From assembly GCA_000310025.1 (NCBI GenBank), contig FN649747.1, positions 843,412 to 907,411 on the forward strand: a stretch of 64,000 nucleotides of DNA, in the 5' to 3' direction. Position 1 is the stretch's first letter, and the number at the start of each line of letters is the position of its first letter. The notes beneath the pieces are model-generated. The model ran no database searches and was not told the DNA's origin. It saw only the letters and a program-made list of their open reading frames with translations. Source of the DNA: Ectocarpus siliculosus (Eukaryota > Sar > Phaeophyceae > Ectocarpales > Ectocarpaceae). Positions 11,741 to 23,873 of the stretch are shown piece by piece. A program made the translations under genes and the position numbers.

Positions 11741-14700
11741 CCCTAGGTGCCCCCAATGATCGATGTTGGGCACCAAGAGCCCCACCAACACAGCGAAGAA
11801 GGCCGTTTGCCCGACGCTGCTCACGAACAGCGGCATCGAGGCCTTAGGGCCCGCCAAGTGGATCATCGCCTCCGCCCCGAGAAGGCCAAATATCGCTCCC
11901 GAAGCCCCCAGAGACTGCACCGCGACGCACGGGTTACATACACCAAACGTTGGCAAGTGAATGCATCTTGTTGTAGGACGGCATACACGCCTCGCAACCA
12001 CAATCTTATGTATTTGTCCATGCACTCATCAAGGAGCGCGGGTGTTCGAACTTGTCAGCGCAACAGCAGTACAATTATTCTGACCTTTGACCCACAGGGG
12101 AGCTATCAACACTGCTGTTTCTCACGAGTAGATGTTAAGACTCACTGGCAGTCGCACACTACCACCATCGAATCTCTACCCTAGACATTTATCCCAGAGT
12201 AGAGTCGAGTCCACCACAAACCCTGAAGAACAACAAGACAGGGCGGTGGTAGTACTTGGAGGCATGTACGCATAGGGTTTCCGGGCTACAAATATTCTAG
12301 CTTAGCGTGTCCCGTGAGGATAAACAAGACGGGGAGATACTGCTGCAGCAGCAGCAGCTTGTCGTGACGACCACGACCATGCTTTACCGGCGACCGCAGT
12401 CTCACGTACACGTACCGGGGTGAGTGGGTCGACAATGCAGCTCAGGACATTGCCGGATACGCCTGAGCACACGTACAACGCCACAAACTTCTCCGTTCCC
12501 ATGTATGTCTCCGTCTGCAAACACCACACACACACGCACACACAGCAGGGAGCGCGATTCAAGACAGGCGCCAGAAAAAACGCACGTCTTTGAAGACAAC
12601 CAGCAGTGGCGCTACTGGTTGGGAGATCGCTCTCTCTAACGCCGTATCCACACGCGACAGAGCGAGCAACTGGTATCAAGCAAACAGCTGGTGCGACCGA
12701 AGGGGTCAGAGCAGTGGTGGCCGCAACTGCCGCCTATACCGGGAGCCACACAAGACACAGGGTGGCCGCCAGGGTCAAGCGTAAAAACGTGTGCCGCGTG
12801 CTGCCGTTCGGGAGCGTCCTCGTGACCAACCCCTGCGAGAGGAATCCCCGACTGCCACAGAAGATGGAAGAGAACCGGCATGCCGCAGCGTGAGGTGCGT
12901 ACGAGGTAACCCTAGACACCTTCTACTTCAACGTGCAAACTACGTAGCGTTTTGTCATGAGCCGGGTAGAAACCCTGGGAAAGGGCACACAAGAGAATCG
13001 CCTGTAACGGCGTACCTATTTAGCTTGTCCTGCTGGTCACAGCAGCATCACCCCGTGGGCTAGACGTGACGGAAAAAAAAAAAAACTGCCCCACCACCTG
13101 ACCCACATGGCTGGCTCCCCGTCCTTCACGCCGCCGTCACTCACCCCTCGACCGATGTTGAACAAGGCCATGCTGTTGCCCGCAAGGTGGCCCCAGCCCC
13201 CGTGGAGCATCACCGCCGTCACCAGCCGGTACCACTCACCATGGTCGGTGATGGCGTAGGCCAGCTGCAGAGCAGCGACAGCAAGGGAGTTAACTCACCA
13301 GAACAGCAGTGTCTGGTAAAGCCAACCCCAAGTTAGTAGAGGGAAGGAGGGCGGTGGGGGCACATTTTTCGGCGCGCCTCAGGCGCGGAACACTCAGCCG
13401 GCCCTAGTCCTTTATTTCTCGGAGGGCAACACAACAGCCTGTGGCAGAAACCTGTAGCATGCGAAACAAGAAGCGGACTAGAGCAACGTGCACAGCACGG
13501 CTATTGCCTATTGGCACGATACGTAAATGTGTGCCGTCAGGCGTACACGATCCAATAGTGCCGCGCAAGGTGGATGGCTCAATCGCCACAGAAGTGCCGT
13601 GACTGACTCTCGTGCGAAGAGGGAGGCCGTCAACTCCCCGATGCCTCTGAAAAGCGCATACAGCAGCACGCACAATCCATAAGCACAACCCCCCACAGCA
13701 GCAGTGATCGGCATGTCCCAAAAACCACAGCAGCAGCAATGGCCGATGCAACGCCGCCGCCGCCACCACCACCACCACCGCACCAGTACGTACTGGCACC
13801 CAACGAACACAGAACTGTGCACCAAGATACATATGTACGCGCCTTGTAAAAGCTGGTGGTAACAGACGGGTCTTGTTGCTGTTGAAGAAAGACCAAGAAG
13901 TTGATCACAAGCAGTGCGTTCGTTGCCGTAAGCACCCCGTTGCCGCCGCTGTGTGGCGCCCCCCCGCCCGCCTGCAAAAAGGGTCAAAATGATAGACGGA
14001 ACAGACGGATCGGCAGTTTGAGGGCGATACCTCGCAAGACCAGATACGGTCAGTCACAATCGAAGAGGAACGTGCCGCATGCACCAGCACACAAAATAGC
14101 ATTGAACCCCCCCCAGCAATTTTCTCTGTCTGTCAGGCTGCCGGCTCTCCGCGAGTTGAACTTCTTTTTTTTTCTCACAAGGAATCTCAGAGGGACCCAG
14201 AGGCAGAGCGATAGGGATCGGCTCATGCACAAGAAATCAATACAACGATTCTTCATGCAAAAGAGATATTAGTATGGCTGCCACGGTGTGGGTTGGGGCG
14301 GAAACACTGCTGTGTGCACGTGGGAAGGGCAAGGCGCACGATGAGCGGGGCCGGTGCGCGCCCCCCCCCGGCAACATTTATCCTCAATCGCTGCGGTCAC
14401 CGACAAGCCGCTGTCAGCGGCCGGCCTCCGCGAGAAATGAAGCTCATGAGGAAAAAAGAACAGGGAGGGGGTACGAACACACTATCCCCAACCCTAACCC
14501 TTACCCAACTTCCCCTGATTGCATGCTTTATCCAACACGTATACTTAAAACGAACAACCCTGCTAAGGCTACAGCGGTCGCCGGGGGGGGGGGTTCCGTA
14601 TCTTACAGCCCGCTCGAGCAAGCAGCCTGACTTAGCAGAGGGTCGTCTGAAGCGAGTGAACCAAGGCCAAACCAGTTCAGCTTCTCGGCGAGTCTCGAAG

Positions 14701-16090
14701 CGAACTTTGGTACAGCTCACCGGTGGTGCCGGGGCCCCACCAGCGGGTGGGGCAGGCTTCCTCCGAAGCACGCGTCTTGGCCTTCTTTGTTGCGCCATCA
14801 TCACCTGGTCGAAAACAACATTTATTTATCGCGCCAGAGCAATGCATATACATATTCAGTATGCAAGATATTGCAGTGTCGCAGCAAAAAAACTGCACGA
14901 AAAACTTCGGCCGGTGTATGCAGCATGCCCACGCCTGCCACACACGGATGGATATGGTGAGCACTGCCAAGTGCTCGCGGGGTGCTCTATAACAGTGCGC
15001 ATCATGCACGTGGCGAGAGCAGCAAGGAGAACGGACTCAATCAAGTACCGGGTGCTTATCTGCGTCGAGGCAATCAATCACTCGCCAAGGTCTCCCCCAG
15101 CCACCCACGTTTGTTTGCCTACCTCTCGCACGAACACCTGGAACGTGAGTGTTAATTCTACTTGACTAGAATCGATCTGGGGCGTGTGTGCTGGCGTGTG
15201 TGTAAAAACAGTTTCTTTCAGCACCTTTTGGGTTGGTTCTGCATGCTGCTGCCGCCACCGGAGTACGTCTCGCACCACACTAGTCAGCACATTGCGAGGC
15301 AGACAGCCCATGAAACTGTTTGTCCATGCCTCGTGCAGCAGTGTGCCGCAAGCCCCTTTGGTCGAGACCACTGGGGTCGTGGAAGGAACACTATGACTAC
15401 GAACGTAACGCACAACACAGCCTCGGCACGAAACGTTCCTAAACCCCCCGCGAGACTGATGTACAGCAGCAAGCACAAGAATACATAAAAGTAGATCTAA
15501 GCAACAACAAACGAACTTGTGAACAAAGCCGTTCCTCTTTCCAGGGAAAATTTGCGAAAATGGGTCCGAGATACCGGCGGGCGTGTTTTCGGGATGTTCT
15601 GGTCCTACAGCACTTCCCCAGTGTGGAGCTCTTCTTCAATATCCCAGGGAGAGGCGACACCACATCTGAATGTTCACACTTCTCCACCTCCCCCTCCTCC
15701 CGATCGTTCCCCCGGTGTTTCACAAAAGGACGTGCCGCATCATACTCTTTCGTCTCCAGTTGCGAGGCCAAACGATCGACCCGACCGACGCCTACGGCAT
15801 TGCGATCTCGTGAACAACACCCCTTCTCGGTCCTCTCTCAGAACAACACCAGCTTATCACCAGCCCCTGCTGTAGCCCCGCCTATATTGGGGCCTCATCC
15901 TCATACAGCAGCAGTTGTCTACGCCCATCCGCGACACCTGAAAGTCACTCACCCTAGATGGCGAATCCAGCGTCGCAATGGCGCCTCCTTTGTCCGTCTC
16001 TTCTTCTTCTTCCCCTTCCTCGTGTCTCCATCCACCACAAGCTATTGCTAGTCGGCCCACATGCTGATGTCGGTAGAACCTCGGCGGCAC

Positions 16091-16126
<36 letters not shown>

Positions 16127-17167
16127 GCGACATTGAAGCAAACGGCGCAACGCGTGTTCCTTATCGGGAAAATATTGGGGCAAAGAAACGTATATATATG
16201 GCCATACGAACTACTGACCGACCGCGGTCTCCGGGTCGCCTGCCCCGCGATCTCACGGGAAAGGTCGCGTACAGGCTGTTTCGTGAACCCTGCTCACAAG
16301 CCCAACTCTTTTCCGTCCACGCTCTTTCCCCCGGTGTTCATTACCGGCTTATCCCTCCGCTCAACTATTCCCTTCTCATGTTCTCCTTCTTGCTCTTCAG
16401 AGCCTTCGGTGCGGTCACCCTAAACTTTACGGCGCTGCTGCCTCCACCCGCAACCCCAGAGGTTGTCCCCCCCCACCCACACACCACCCACACCCCACCC
16501 ACTCTCCATCATTCTTCCAACCGCCCTGCATCGTAACAAGCGTGGTGATCCCACATATCTCCTCCTAATCTTCCTCGTCATCTTCTTCCTCTCTCACCTT
16601 TCCCTCGCCTCATGTTCTCCTTGGCTTGCCCAAACTAGTCTGATGGACATGCAGCGAGGAAAAGTAAAAGAGCCTGCTGTAGTACGATGCCCCTTTCATA
16701 CAGCATCAACTCCCTGTGATGCAAGCGCACCCGCTTCGAAACCCTCCCGCCGGCGCTGCGCACGCACCTGTGTCCGCCGCGCCCTCCTCCTTCCCGCCGC
16801 TGGTGAAGAGAATCCTTGCGGCGCCGCCGCCCGCACCGGCAGAAGACACAGAGCCGGAGGAGCACCTTGCTATTGTGCCGCCCAGGAGAGAAGAAAGCCT
16901 TGCTCCGGCGGCCCCGCGGTCGTGACCGTTGCTTGCGCCGCCGACCCGCGGCCGAGTTGCTAGCCTTGCCGCAGCCGCGGCGGCGCTTCTTCGAGCAGCC
17001 CTGAGTAGCGGTGACACCAAAGAGAGGGGCGAATGAATCCATTTCGGTCGGTCAGCACTCCGCGACAGGGGTGTGTGGGAGGTTACACTGCTGTCTGTCG
17101 TCGTCTTCAGTCTTGCTTTGATCTGCCACGCGGAAACGTGTACGTACCGCCGTGGCGAGCATTGCAT
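11741..17167 (-). CDS. rhomboid-family intramembrane serine protease (6 exons found, 3' end missing)
   Basis: Exons in transcript order: 17167-16768, 16122-15953, 13971-13831, 13264-13145, 12514-12416, 11914-11741; every junction phase matches. About 368 residues are read. The first exon is Arg/Ala/Ser-rich (SPLLRAARRSAAAAAARLAT), typical of an organelle import sequence. Exon 3 carries the first membrane helix (TNALLVINFLVFL). Exon 4 holds WYRLVTAVMLHGGWGHLAGN with the conserved His and Asn of helix 2. Exon 6 holds the Ser nucleophile in GASGAIFG and the catalytic His in NIDHWGHLG. The protein would cut membrane-spanning substrates inside the bilayer, probably in a mitochondrion or plastid. 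The glycine-rich continuation of the last helix is not present after 11741, so a final exon is missing from my model. A phase-0 read to a stop at 11642 is possible but not rhomboid-like. Confidence 0.87.
16093..16125 (-). repeat. (CAG)11 at a splice acceptor
   Basis: Eleven CAG units on the minus strand cover the start of rhomboid exon 2. Each CAG is a possible acceptor in the same frame, so the encoded polyalanine length depends on which AG is used. The plus-strand polyleucine frame here is only the antisense of the repeat. Confidence 0.85.
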
Positions 17168-18533
17168 CCAATCGCAAGGCACGCTTCATTTTAAGACTGC
17201 TCCGACTTCCAGCCCTGATTCTGCAATCTGAGTATCGGCGGCTGATGACCGACCGACCGACCGACCGACCAATGTACTTGTCTACGGTAAGGATACCTTT
17301 CCCTCGCCGTCGGAAAGATACATGTCAGTACACATGTTCGCACAATGCCACACCACTTGCACGCCATTTTTCGCAGCTAGCCATGCAACATCTCGACCAA
17401 GATATGACATGTCTCGAAAAATGCGAGCGACGGCAATGAAGAAATGTATGGCGAGCAAGCGAAGAAGGGAGACAGATCCGTTCGCATCGGTATTCTGCTT
17501 GTGGTCTGTTAGTCTACATGAAGAGCGAGGGAGGGGGGAAGTGTGGCGTTGAAAGTTTGGGAAAAACTACGTATGTTTAGATAAATAGACTGAGAATTCA
17601 CGTATGCGTACCCTTGGTGTCATCAACACGCTGGAGAAGAGTGAAGCCGTGTCCTACATGTTGACCTGACACGAACACGTCTCCTGATGCTGTATGGTAC
17701 ATGAGCTATTGACACCATTGTTTCGTAGGGTGGGTGGTATCTTGCGTCATCCTGTGTGCCTACGTGTGGCACTTGTGTGCACACCCAGTGTGAGCCTTTA
17801 TATAACGAAACAATAAACCCGTCGTACTTTCGAGCATGCATCCTGCAGGGGCGGGCGTATCTACAAAATATATAAAAGTGTCGCCTTCAGCAGATATTGC
17901 GCCCCAGCAGCGGTGCAAGTACTCTGCTCTGTGCAAGAGTTGTCTACGGCATACCGCTCTGAAATATATCCTTGGCGCCACAGGATATTTTTCACAACGC
18001 GGCAACTCCTCCACCTCACCCATGCTTTTGAGTGTTGGCCACGATGTTATACTCCGCAATGCCCCCAAATAAGGTTTACCCTACGGGGGAGCGGAGCAGC
18101 ATGCTCTCGCTCCCGTTGGATCGTGACAAACAAGCAAAGCACGAAGGGTCTCGAGCCTCAGATCCACATCGACCTGTTATGCCTAAACATACACATGTGC
18201 TATAGCTAATCTAATGCGTAAGTTTTCCGAGTTCGCCTACTCACAGCATAGATGTAGGCACCAGATGGTTTGCAGTAGCAGTGTAGATGCCCTGCCCAAA
18301 CGGCGAGAAGAGTCACAAGCAAGTATTGATGCAATGGATGTCTCGCGTGTGGGGCAATGGGGGTCTCCGTGGAGAGGGAAGTGGGGGGGAGGTGCAGGCA
18401 TGTCCACTCCAGGAGCCCCCGTCGCATGATACCAAATGATACACAGGATACGCTTTGCCAGCAGCGCGATCTTTCCAGTGCACGTAGATCCACCTACTTC
18501 TTCGCGGCGCTTGGCACCAGGGGTACATCGAGC
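17168..18533. other. divergent intergenic region between rhomboid gene and secreted-protein gene
   Basis: It separates the minus-strand rhomboid start (17167) from a plus-strand ATG (18534), so promoters of both probably lie here. A (GACC)6 microsatellite is at 17247-17270. No other exon-like frame was found and no specific promoter element can be named. Confidence 0.45.
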
Positions 18534-19784
18534 ATGGGCGTTATTTCCACTCACCCGGCTATCTTGCTGCTGATTCTTTCTTTAGGTCAGAGCCGCGGCA
18601 ATATCGACGTGCGGTTCATCGCGCCGAGCGCTGCTTTCGAAGGCGAACGGTTTGTTTCCTCTTTCAGCGAATACCAAACGACGGAGGACCGACGCTCCTA
18701 CCTGCAAGCAGCCCGGGAGCAAGGATACACCTGCTCGATGCTCGAGCACAACTACCAGGAGGCTTTCGCCCTTTTCTGCGCCAAGGTGATGGCTAGATAG
18801 ATGTGTTTCGGTGTCGTCGTCGCTGACCACAGGTTCCAAGTGAGAAGGACTTATTATACTGACTACGGACAGCAGCTACCTAAAATACACAATAGAGTCG
18901 AAGTTGTTGAGAGGTACATACGGAAGCTGCCATCCCCTCTATCACACGTTTTATCCATACATAACATCGTACAAACGGCCCTCATCCATTACTCCATCAC
19001 TGCCTCCCCTGGCTATGCATCGAGCTGACGTACTCGAGGTTGTAGGCGTATGTGCTGTAGATGAATTGGACACCGCAGCCACTCCACTCCAACAGCTGGT
19101 AGAGGGTTAGTCCTTACATGAAAATGTTTACCCGCAAGCACTAAGTTGATTGAGCACATGCAGGCGTTACGATGGTGACCATTCCTGGTGCATCCTGATG
19201 TAACAAGAGACAACGAAGTTGCACGTGTAAAACAAATAACATCCACTATGACTTCAACGTGTTGCCTCTGTAGAAACGGTGAACACGCTCGTTGCCATGA
19301 TTCCGCGGTGACTTCGAATCCCGTCTTTATTTGCACGTTCTCGTTGGTGAAACCGATACAGACACAGACGTGTATCGACACGATGCGCCGGATTCCCCGC
19401 CCCGACCCTCAAGAGAGGAAGTTGTAGCCCTCTCCGGGGTAGAGAGGAGACAAGAGGCGTTAGTTAGGGACAAACCCAAGGAGTTTAACTAATGTTTTGA
19501 GCGTTGCGAACGACTGCCCGCAGACCCCCACGACGACCTACACCGACGTCCCAAAGAGCGCCGAAGGCCTCCGAGCTACTCTGGCCAGCGTCAGCCTTCG
19601 AGCTTGGTTACCAAGCTTGCTCTGCCCGCCGCAGATGACCGACGAACTTAGGGTTGACAACAATGAGTACGACGATACGATCGATCGGAAGGCTTGTCGC
19701 GAGGCGGTCGAGGAAGTATTGGCGACCCAGCCGTTCGTTGAGGCAACTCTGGTGCACGACGACCAAAAAACCGTCATGAGATAA
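18534..19784 (+). CDS. small secreted protein of unknown function (2 exons)
   Basis: Exon 1, 18534-18785, begins with a signal-peptide-like stretch (MGVISTHPAILLLILSLGQS) and ends at AAG|GTGATG in phase 0. Exon 2, 19524-19784, follows GCCCGCAG in phase 0 and ends in TAA. About 170 residues result. The mature part is acidic and helical-looking (RRSYLQAAREQGY, then ACREAVEEVLATQ). No domain was recognised. It precedes the methyltransferase and could conceivably be its first part, but the in-frame stop at 19784 argues for a separate gene. Exon 2 has a second AG (before ATGACCGACGA) that is also in phase. Confidence 0.42.
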
Positions 19785-19885
19785 TTGTACGAGAAGCTCT
19801 GTCTCAGCTTCTTTTGACCAGGTGGAAAGCGTCGCCAGCATACCACAGGACAGCAGCAGACCGTAGCAGCAGGCCGTAGCAGCAT

Positions 19886-20578
19886 TTATTTCGTGCTCTG
19901 CAGCATTCTATTCTTGTATCGCGCTTGTATCCGCTTCGTTCGGTCTGCAAGCCTAGCCTCTTCCTTCTTGCCTTCGGTATCACACAGAGCTACCGTGGAC
20001 GAGGTGCCGTGGCTAACGGTGCTGCAGAATTTCGTGGGGCCAAGGTTTGCGTCCAACTTCCACCCCTTTGACTGTTCGACGGCTTCTAGCGCTCTCGCTT
20101 CCGAGCGTGCCAAGATCCAGCTGTTGCCGGCCCTTCGAGCCCTTACGGGCCAGAGTCTGTCTCTTTCGTCAACAGCGACAATCGCAAACATTGCTCTGGA
20201 TGGTGTCGGAGACAAAAACTCCATATCCTCACGGAGCATCGCCGTCATGAAGCAGTTTTCATCGTCACCGGTCTCCGCCGGAGAAGAGGAATCGCCAACG
20301 ATAAATGAAAGGGTTTTCGCCACAAACAGGCAACCTTCACCATCGGTGTCTTCGTCGGCGATACCTTCTGCCTGGCGGATAGAGAGTCTCCTCACCCTAC
20401 TCGACGGTGGAAACGAACGCAGTGGCATGGTCATAACGCCACCTTTTCTGCACATGAAGCACCCAATCCCACAAGGGCGCGTGAGCGGCGGAGTGGTGAA
20501 ATTTGCGGTCGAGGTTTTCCTTGGAACGGCGCTGAGGACAAGTCTGATAGAAGCAGCCACTACCAACGACGGAAGCAT
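19886..20578 (-). CDS. unassigned single-exon ORF
   Basis: About 230 codons from the ATG at 20578 to TAA. The N-terminus is hydrophobic (MLPSLVVAASIRLVLSAV) and could be a signal or anchor. The C-terminus is basic (EARLADRTKRIQARYKNRM). No family was recognised. The opposite strand is open over the same region (19893-20969, about 358 codons) with third positions facing third positions, but it has no early ATG and is Ser-rich. I prefer the minus strand because of its start and tail; neither is secure. Confidence 0.35.
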   Translation of the reverse strand: MLPSLVVAASIRLVLSAVPRKTSTANFTTPPLTRPCGIGCFMCRKGGVMTMPLRSFPPSSRVRRLSIRQAEGIADEDTDGEGCLFVAKTLSFIVGDSSSPAETGDDENCFMTAMLREDMEFLSPTPSRAMFAIVAVDERDRLWPVRARRAGNSWILARSEARALEAVEQSKGWKLDANLGPTKFCSTVSHGTSSTVALCDTEGKKEEARLADRTKRIQARYKNRMLQSTK

Positions 20579-21167
20579 CAGCAGCGGAAGCGGATACAGG
20601 AGGGTTGGGGGGGACACGGGGATGAAGCCGCAGCTTTCCGATTATGATCGATGCGTCATTCGTGCGGTTGTGGATGGTTCAATCTCTTCCACCATCCCCG
20701 TTGACACAGCGGATGTTTTCAAAAATGACGGCGAAGCCGCTGTGGTCATGCAGACGGCCATTATCCCAACTTACGACCACAATCCCCACTGCAGTGAACA
20801 CCCAGCAAGGGCATTGGCGGGGTGGGGTGCAAACGAGGACGTATGGCGCCTTGACTCCAGGGCTGTGGACAGAGTTTGCACCCGAGAGGCGTTTGGCGCA
20901 CACCGCATCCACGGCGAGCTGGCGTGTCGCCGCAGCACCAGCACCGTTGCAGAAAGCCAAAGCAGTTGAGAACAGGTGTTCGTGTGATATTCTTTTGACC
21001 GGTCTCTTACAGTACTTTGGAGCTTCGTGCCAACTCCCCGGGTGATCCACACACATCCCACCGGGGCTTAGGTTCAAAATTGCAAGTGTCTTCGTTGCTG
21101 CTGCTCTCTCTTTCTGTTTTGTCTTTGATATTTGTTTTCGCACCTCCCCCAATCACGTAATTGTCAG
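20579..21167. other. region before the methyltransferase exons
   Basis: Frames are open on both strands but none joins in phase to the exon at 21168. It may hold the first exon and promoter of the plus-strand methyltransferase and the promoter of the minus-strand ORF. The last 60 bases are T-rich and end in an acceptor (TAATTGTCAG). Confidence 0.35.
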
Positions 21168-23873
21168 AACCGATCGTCCACGGCAACGCGAACGAGAAGG
21201 GATGGGGATCGGCGGCATCATCTCCACTCCCGGAGTCGAATATGGAGGGGCCGGCATGGGAAGTGTTGGCGACTTCTGCAACGGTTCAATATTTCCACAC
21301 GGGCCACCTGACGGATGTTCTGTCATCGTCTCCTTGGGTAGCACCGTCGGGAGGAGAAAGCCATGACAACAAGGGCGCAGAAAACAGCGATGGTTCGACA
21401 GTCTCGAATCCGCTTTTCGAATCACCCCCGGAAGAGGTTTCTGTGTCGCTTTATCTGGAGAGTGATCCTGAGACGTTAGTGGTTGTGGCTGTACCCAGGT
21501 GGCTCTCGGATGGAGAGATATGGGAGGTACGTCAGGACGTGCTGGGAGGCTTTTCTCGTTTTGGGACGGACAAAGTTGTACGTAGTGTTTCCGAATTGGT
21601 CCTCTGTGAGTAGGTGGTTCTTGTTCTGCTTTGCTCTCTCCTGTATTACCACTCTTGGTGTAAATGGTTCCGTGGAATGTTTCGCGTTCCCACTTTTGGT
21701 GCAGGCGGCGTTCGGAACTTGTTCAAAGGCGTTCGGACCGTTCCAAGGAATCCTGGTCAACGTTAACGACTGCGTCGATTTGGTCACCAGCGCGATCAAG
21801 GCTAAGAGGGTAAGTGACAACACACACTCTTCGAAGGCGTAGGTAGATTGCTACGGCCAACGGAGTCGGTCGCGAGCTCAGGCCGCACGCACGACAGCAC
21901 CAACATTTGTGTGCGAGTATCGCTGAGTTTACCAGCCACGGATAAATCGACAATTGAACGTAGCGAGAGGCGGTCAACGCCGTCCGCCATGTGGCAGGGT
22001 TGAGTTTCACCGTGGAAGGTAAGGAGGGGTGTGTTAGATATTAGGAGTGGACCGGGAGTCCCACAGAGCGAGAGCGATCTCCAATGTGTCCTGTCAACTC
22101 GTATCCCCGTCGTCATCGAGGGGGGTTAAGGAGGGGTGCGCAGGTGTTGAGGACACCGGTTGCTCAGTCCACCATTCTAATCATTCATTTGAGGCTGTTA
22201 GTGTGGTCTGCTATGTTCGAGACCGTGGCATCCTTCGTACCACTCATGCGACTGTTCGCGTTGCTCTGTCAAGTCTATCTGTGTTTGGGTAATGATTGCT
22301 GAACCATTTTTCTTGCGCAGGTGGACCTGTTCAACATCATGTCACGACGACTAACAGCCTATTTGAGGAGCGTAAGCCCCAGCTACAATTTCGAGGGACA
22401 TACGGGTGGGTTTCCGCGAAAGGTCGAAGCCCTTGGAGCGGTGTCGCGGGACGGGGGAGATCGCGTGAAAAAGATTTGCGAGGTGAATGAGGAACCCTTC
22501 ACTTGACGAGGTTCGATCTGAGTGGTTTCTCGGCCTGCCGTGGTGGCACTGAGGGAATGTCCGGAGAAGTTGACCAGCTCTCGAAGAAGCAGGAAAGTTG
22601 GATGAATTTTTTTGTTGTCCTTCGCGGAATCACCAAGTGCCGCAACCTGCTGCATCTACAACTCACTAGACACATGCACGCGGTGTGCAAAGCGCGTTGT
22701 TCTACACGTAATGAGGTCTTACTCAAGCCCCCCCTATGTACTTGTGCATTCCGTTCCTGTTCCCCTCCCCATTTTTCCTCCTCCATGCTCTTTCCCATCC
22801 TTGATCTGGTTTTCGGTATCAAGGTGGGCTTTAACGCTGGGCACAGCTCCCTCAACTGGCTGCTTCACTCGCACCCTTCGACCAAGATCTTGGCCTTTGA
22901 TTTGGGCGAACACGAATACATGAGGCACGCCCTTGACTTCCTGCAGGTAAAACATGGTATTCGTTATAGAATAATGTTCTTTCGCCGCCAGCTAGCCTTC
23001 TTGTTTGTAATAGTGGAAACCGTGGCATCCCCCTTCTGCAGCTCGAGAGCGGCCTGCCTGGCCTTTCTCCCCAACTCCCAGCCCAGATACACGAGTATCC
23101 AACAACCAGCCTTTTCAATGTGACAACCAGCGACGGTAGCTAACGTCAACTCTCTAAGAGGAAGGTGCTTGGGTTTCGATCTTCACTCCGGCAATCACCC
23201 CTCCAACATAACCTCTCGAAATCCAAACACACAGGCTATGTTTCCCGGTCGGTTGGAGGTACTCATCGGAGATTCTTCTGTAACCATCCCGGCATACGTG
23301 GTGGCAGAAGCGGCAGCTGGCAGAGAACCTCAAGGATGCAACATCCTTTTCGTTGATGGCGATCACAGTGAAGACGGTGCCTATGCCGACCTTGTCAACT
23401 TCCGGGCAATGGCTAGCAGGTAAAGTCTCCACCACAGGGCCTTCAGACGAAATATATGGCCATCATTCCGGGCGAGATTTGTGCGTATCACTTGGGAGAG
23501 AGGCATGAGGTGAGGCTGAAAAAGTCGCCTTCGTTTTCTGAAGGTTTCCAGAGGCCGAAGATGTGGTGGGCTGAAAAGTGTAACAACCGACACGGTGAAC
23601 TCAATTGTGATGGTCGTTAGGGATTGGAACGTGCTTGCAATCGACGACTTGGAAGACCCACCCGTGGAGGCCGCGTGGCGCCGTTTCCGTGAAGAGGACG
23701 GAGGGGGGAGGCTTGAACGCGTGGTGATCGCCTCTGGGGAACACTATGCGCATGCACAGGTGGGTGGCGTTGGTACAGTTTTTCGTGGTGCGTACGTGTT
23801 GCGTCAGGGGACAGATGGAGCTCGATTGCGCTATGACAGCGAGAGGAACAGTCCCTCGCTTGTACCCGGCTAG
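21168..23873 (+). CDS. class I SAM-dependent methyltransferase (6 exons, 5' end uncertain)
   Basis: Exons 21168-21526, 21705-21809, 22321-22482, 22824-22946, 23235-23419 and 23621-23873 (or a donor at 23759). Phases agree at each junction. The SAM-binding motif I spans the exon 3/4 join (KKICE then VGFNAGHSSLN), followed by the acidic strand end AFDLGEHEY. Exon 5 carries GCNILFVDGDHSEDGAYADL, the motif IV Asp and DGDH typical of Methyltransf_24-like enzymes. Exon 6 has VLAIDDLEDPPVEAAWRRF. It would transfer a methyl group from SAM to an unknown acceptor. The first exon is Ser/Glu-rich and may begin at ATG 21247 or be preceded by another exon, since its acceptor is in phase 1. The subfamily differs from genes F and G further right. 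Confidence 0.77.

Noticed and set aside
14486-14505. Telomere-like CCCTAACCC words, also near 27439
   Set aside because: Only one or two units; too short to call an interstitial telomere.
15958-16536. Plus-strand ORF with polyleucine
   Set aside because: Antisense of the CAG tract and the rhomboid exon.
16716-16925. Plus-strand Pro/Glu-rich ORF
   Set aside because: Overlaps the rhomboid transit-peptide exon, whose phase and splice sites are consistent.
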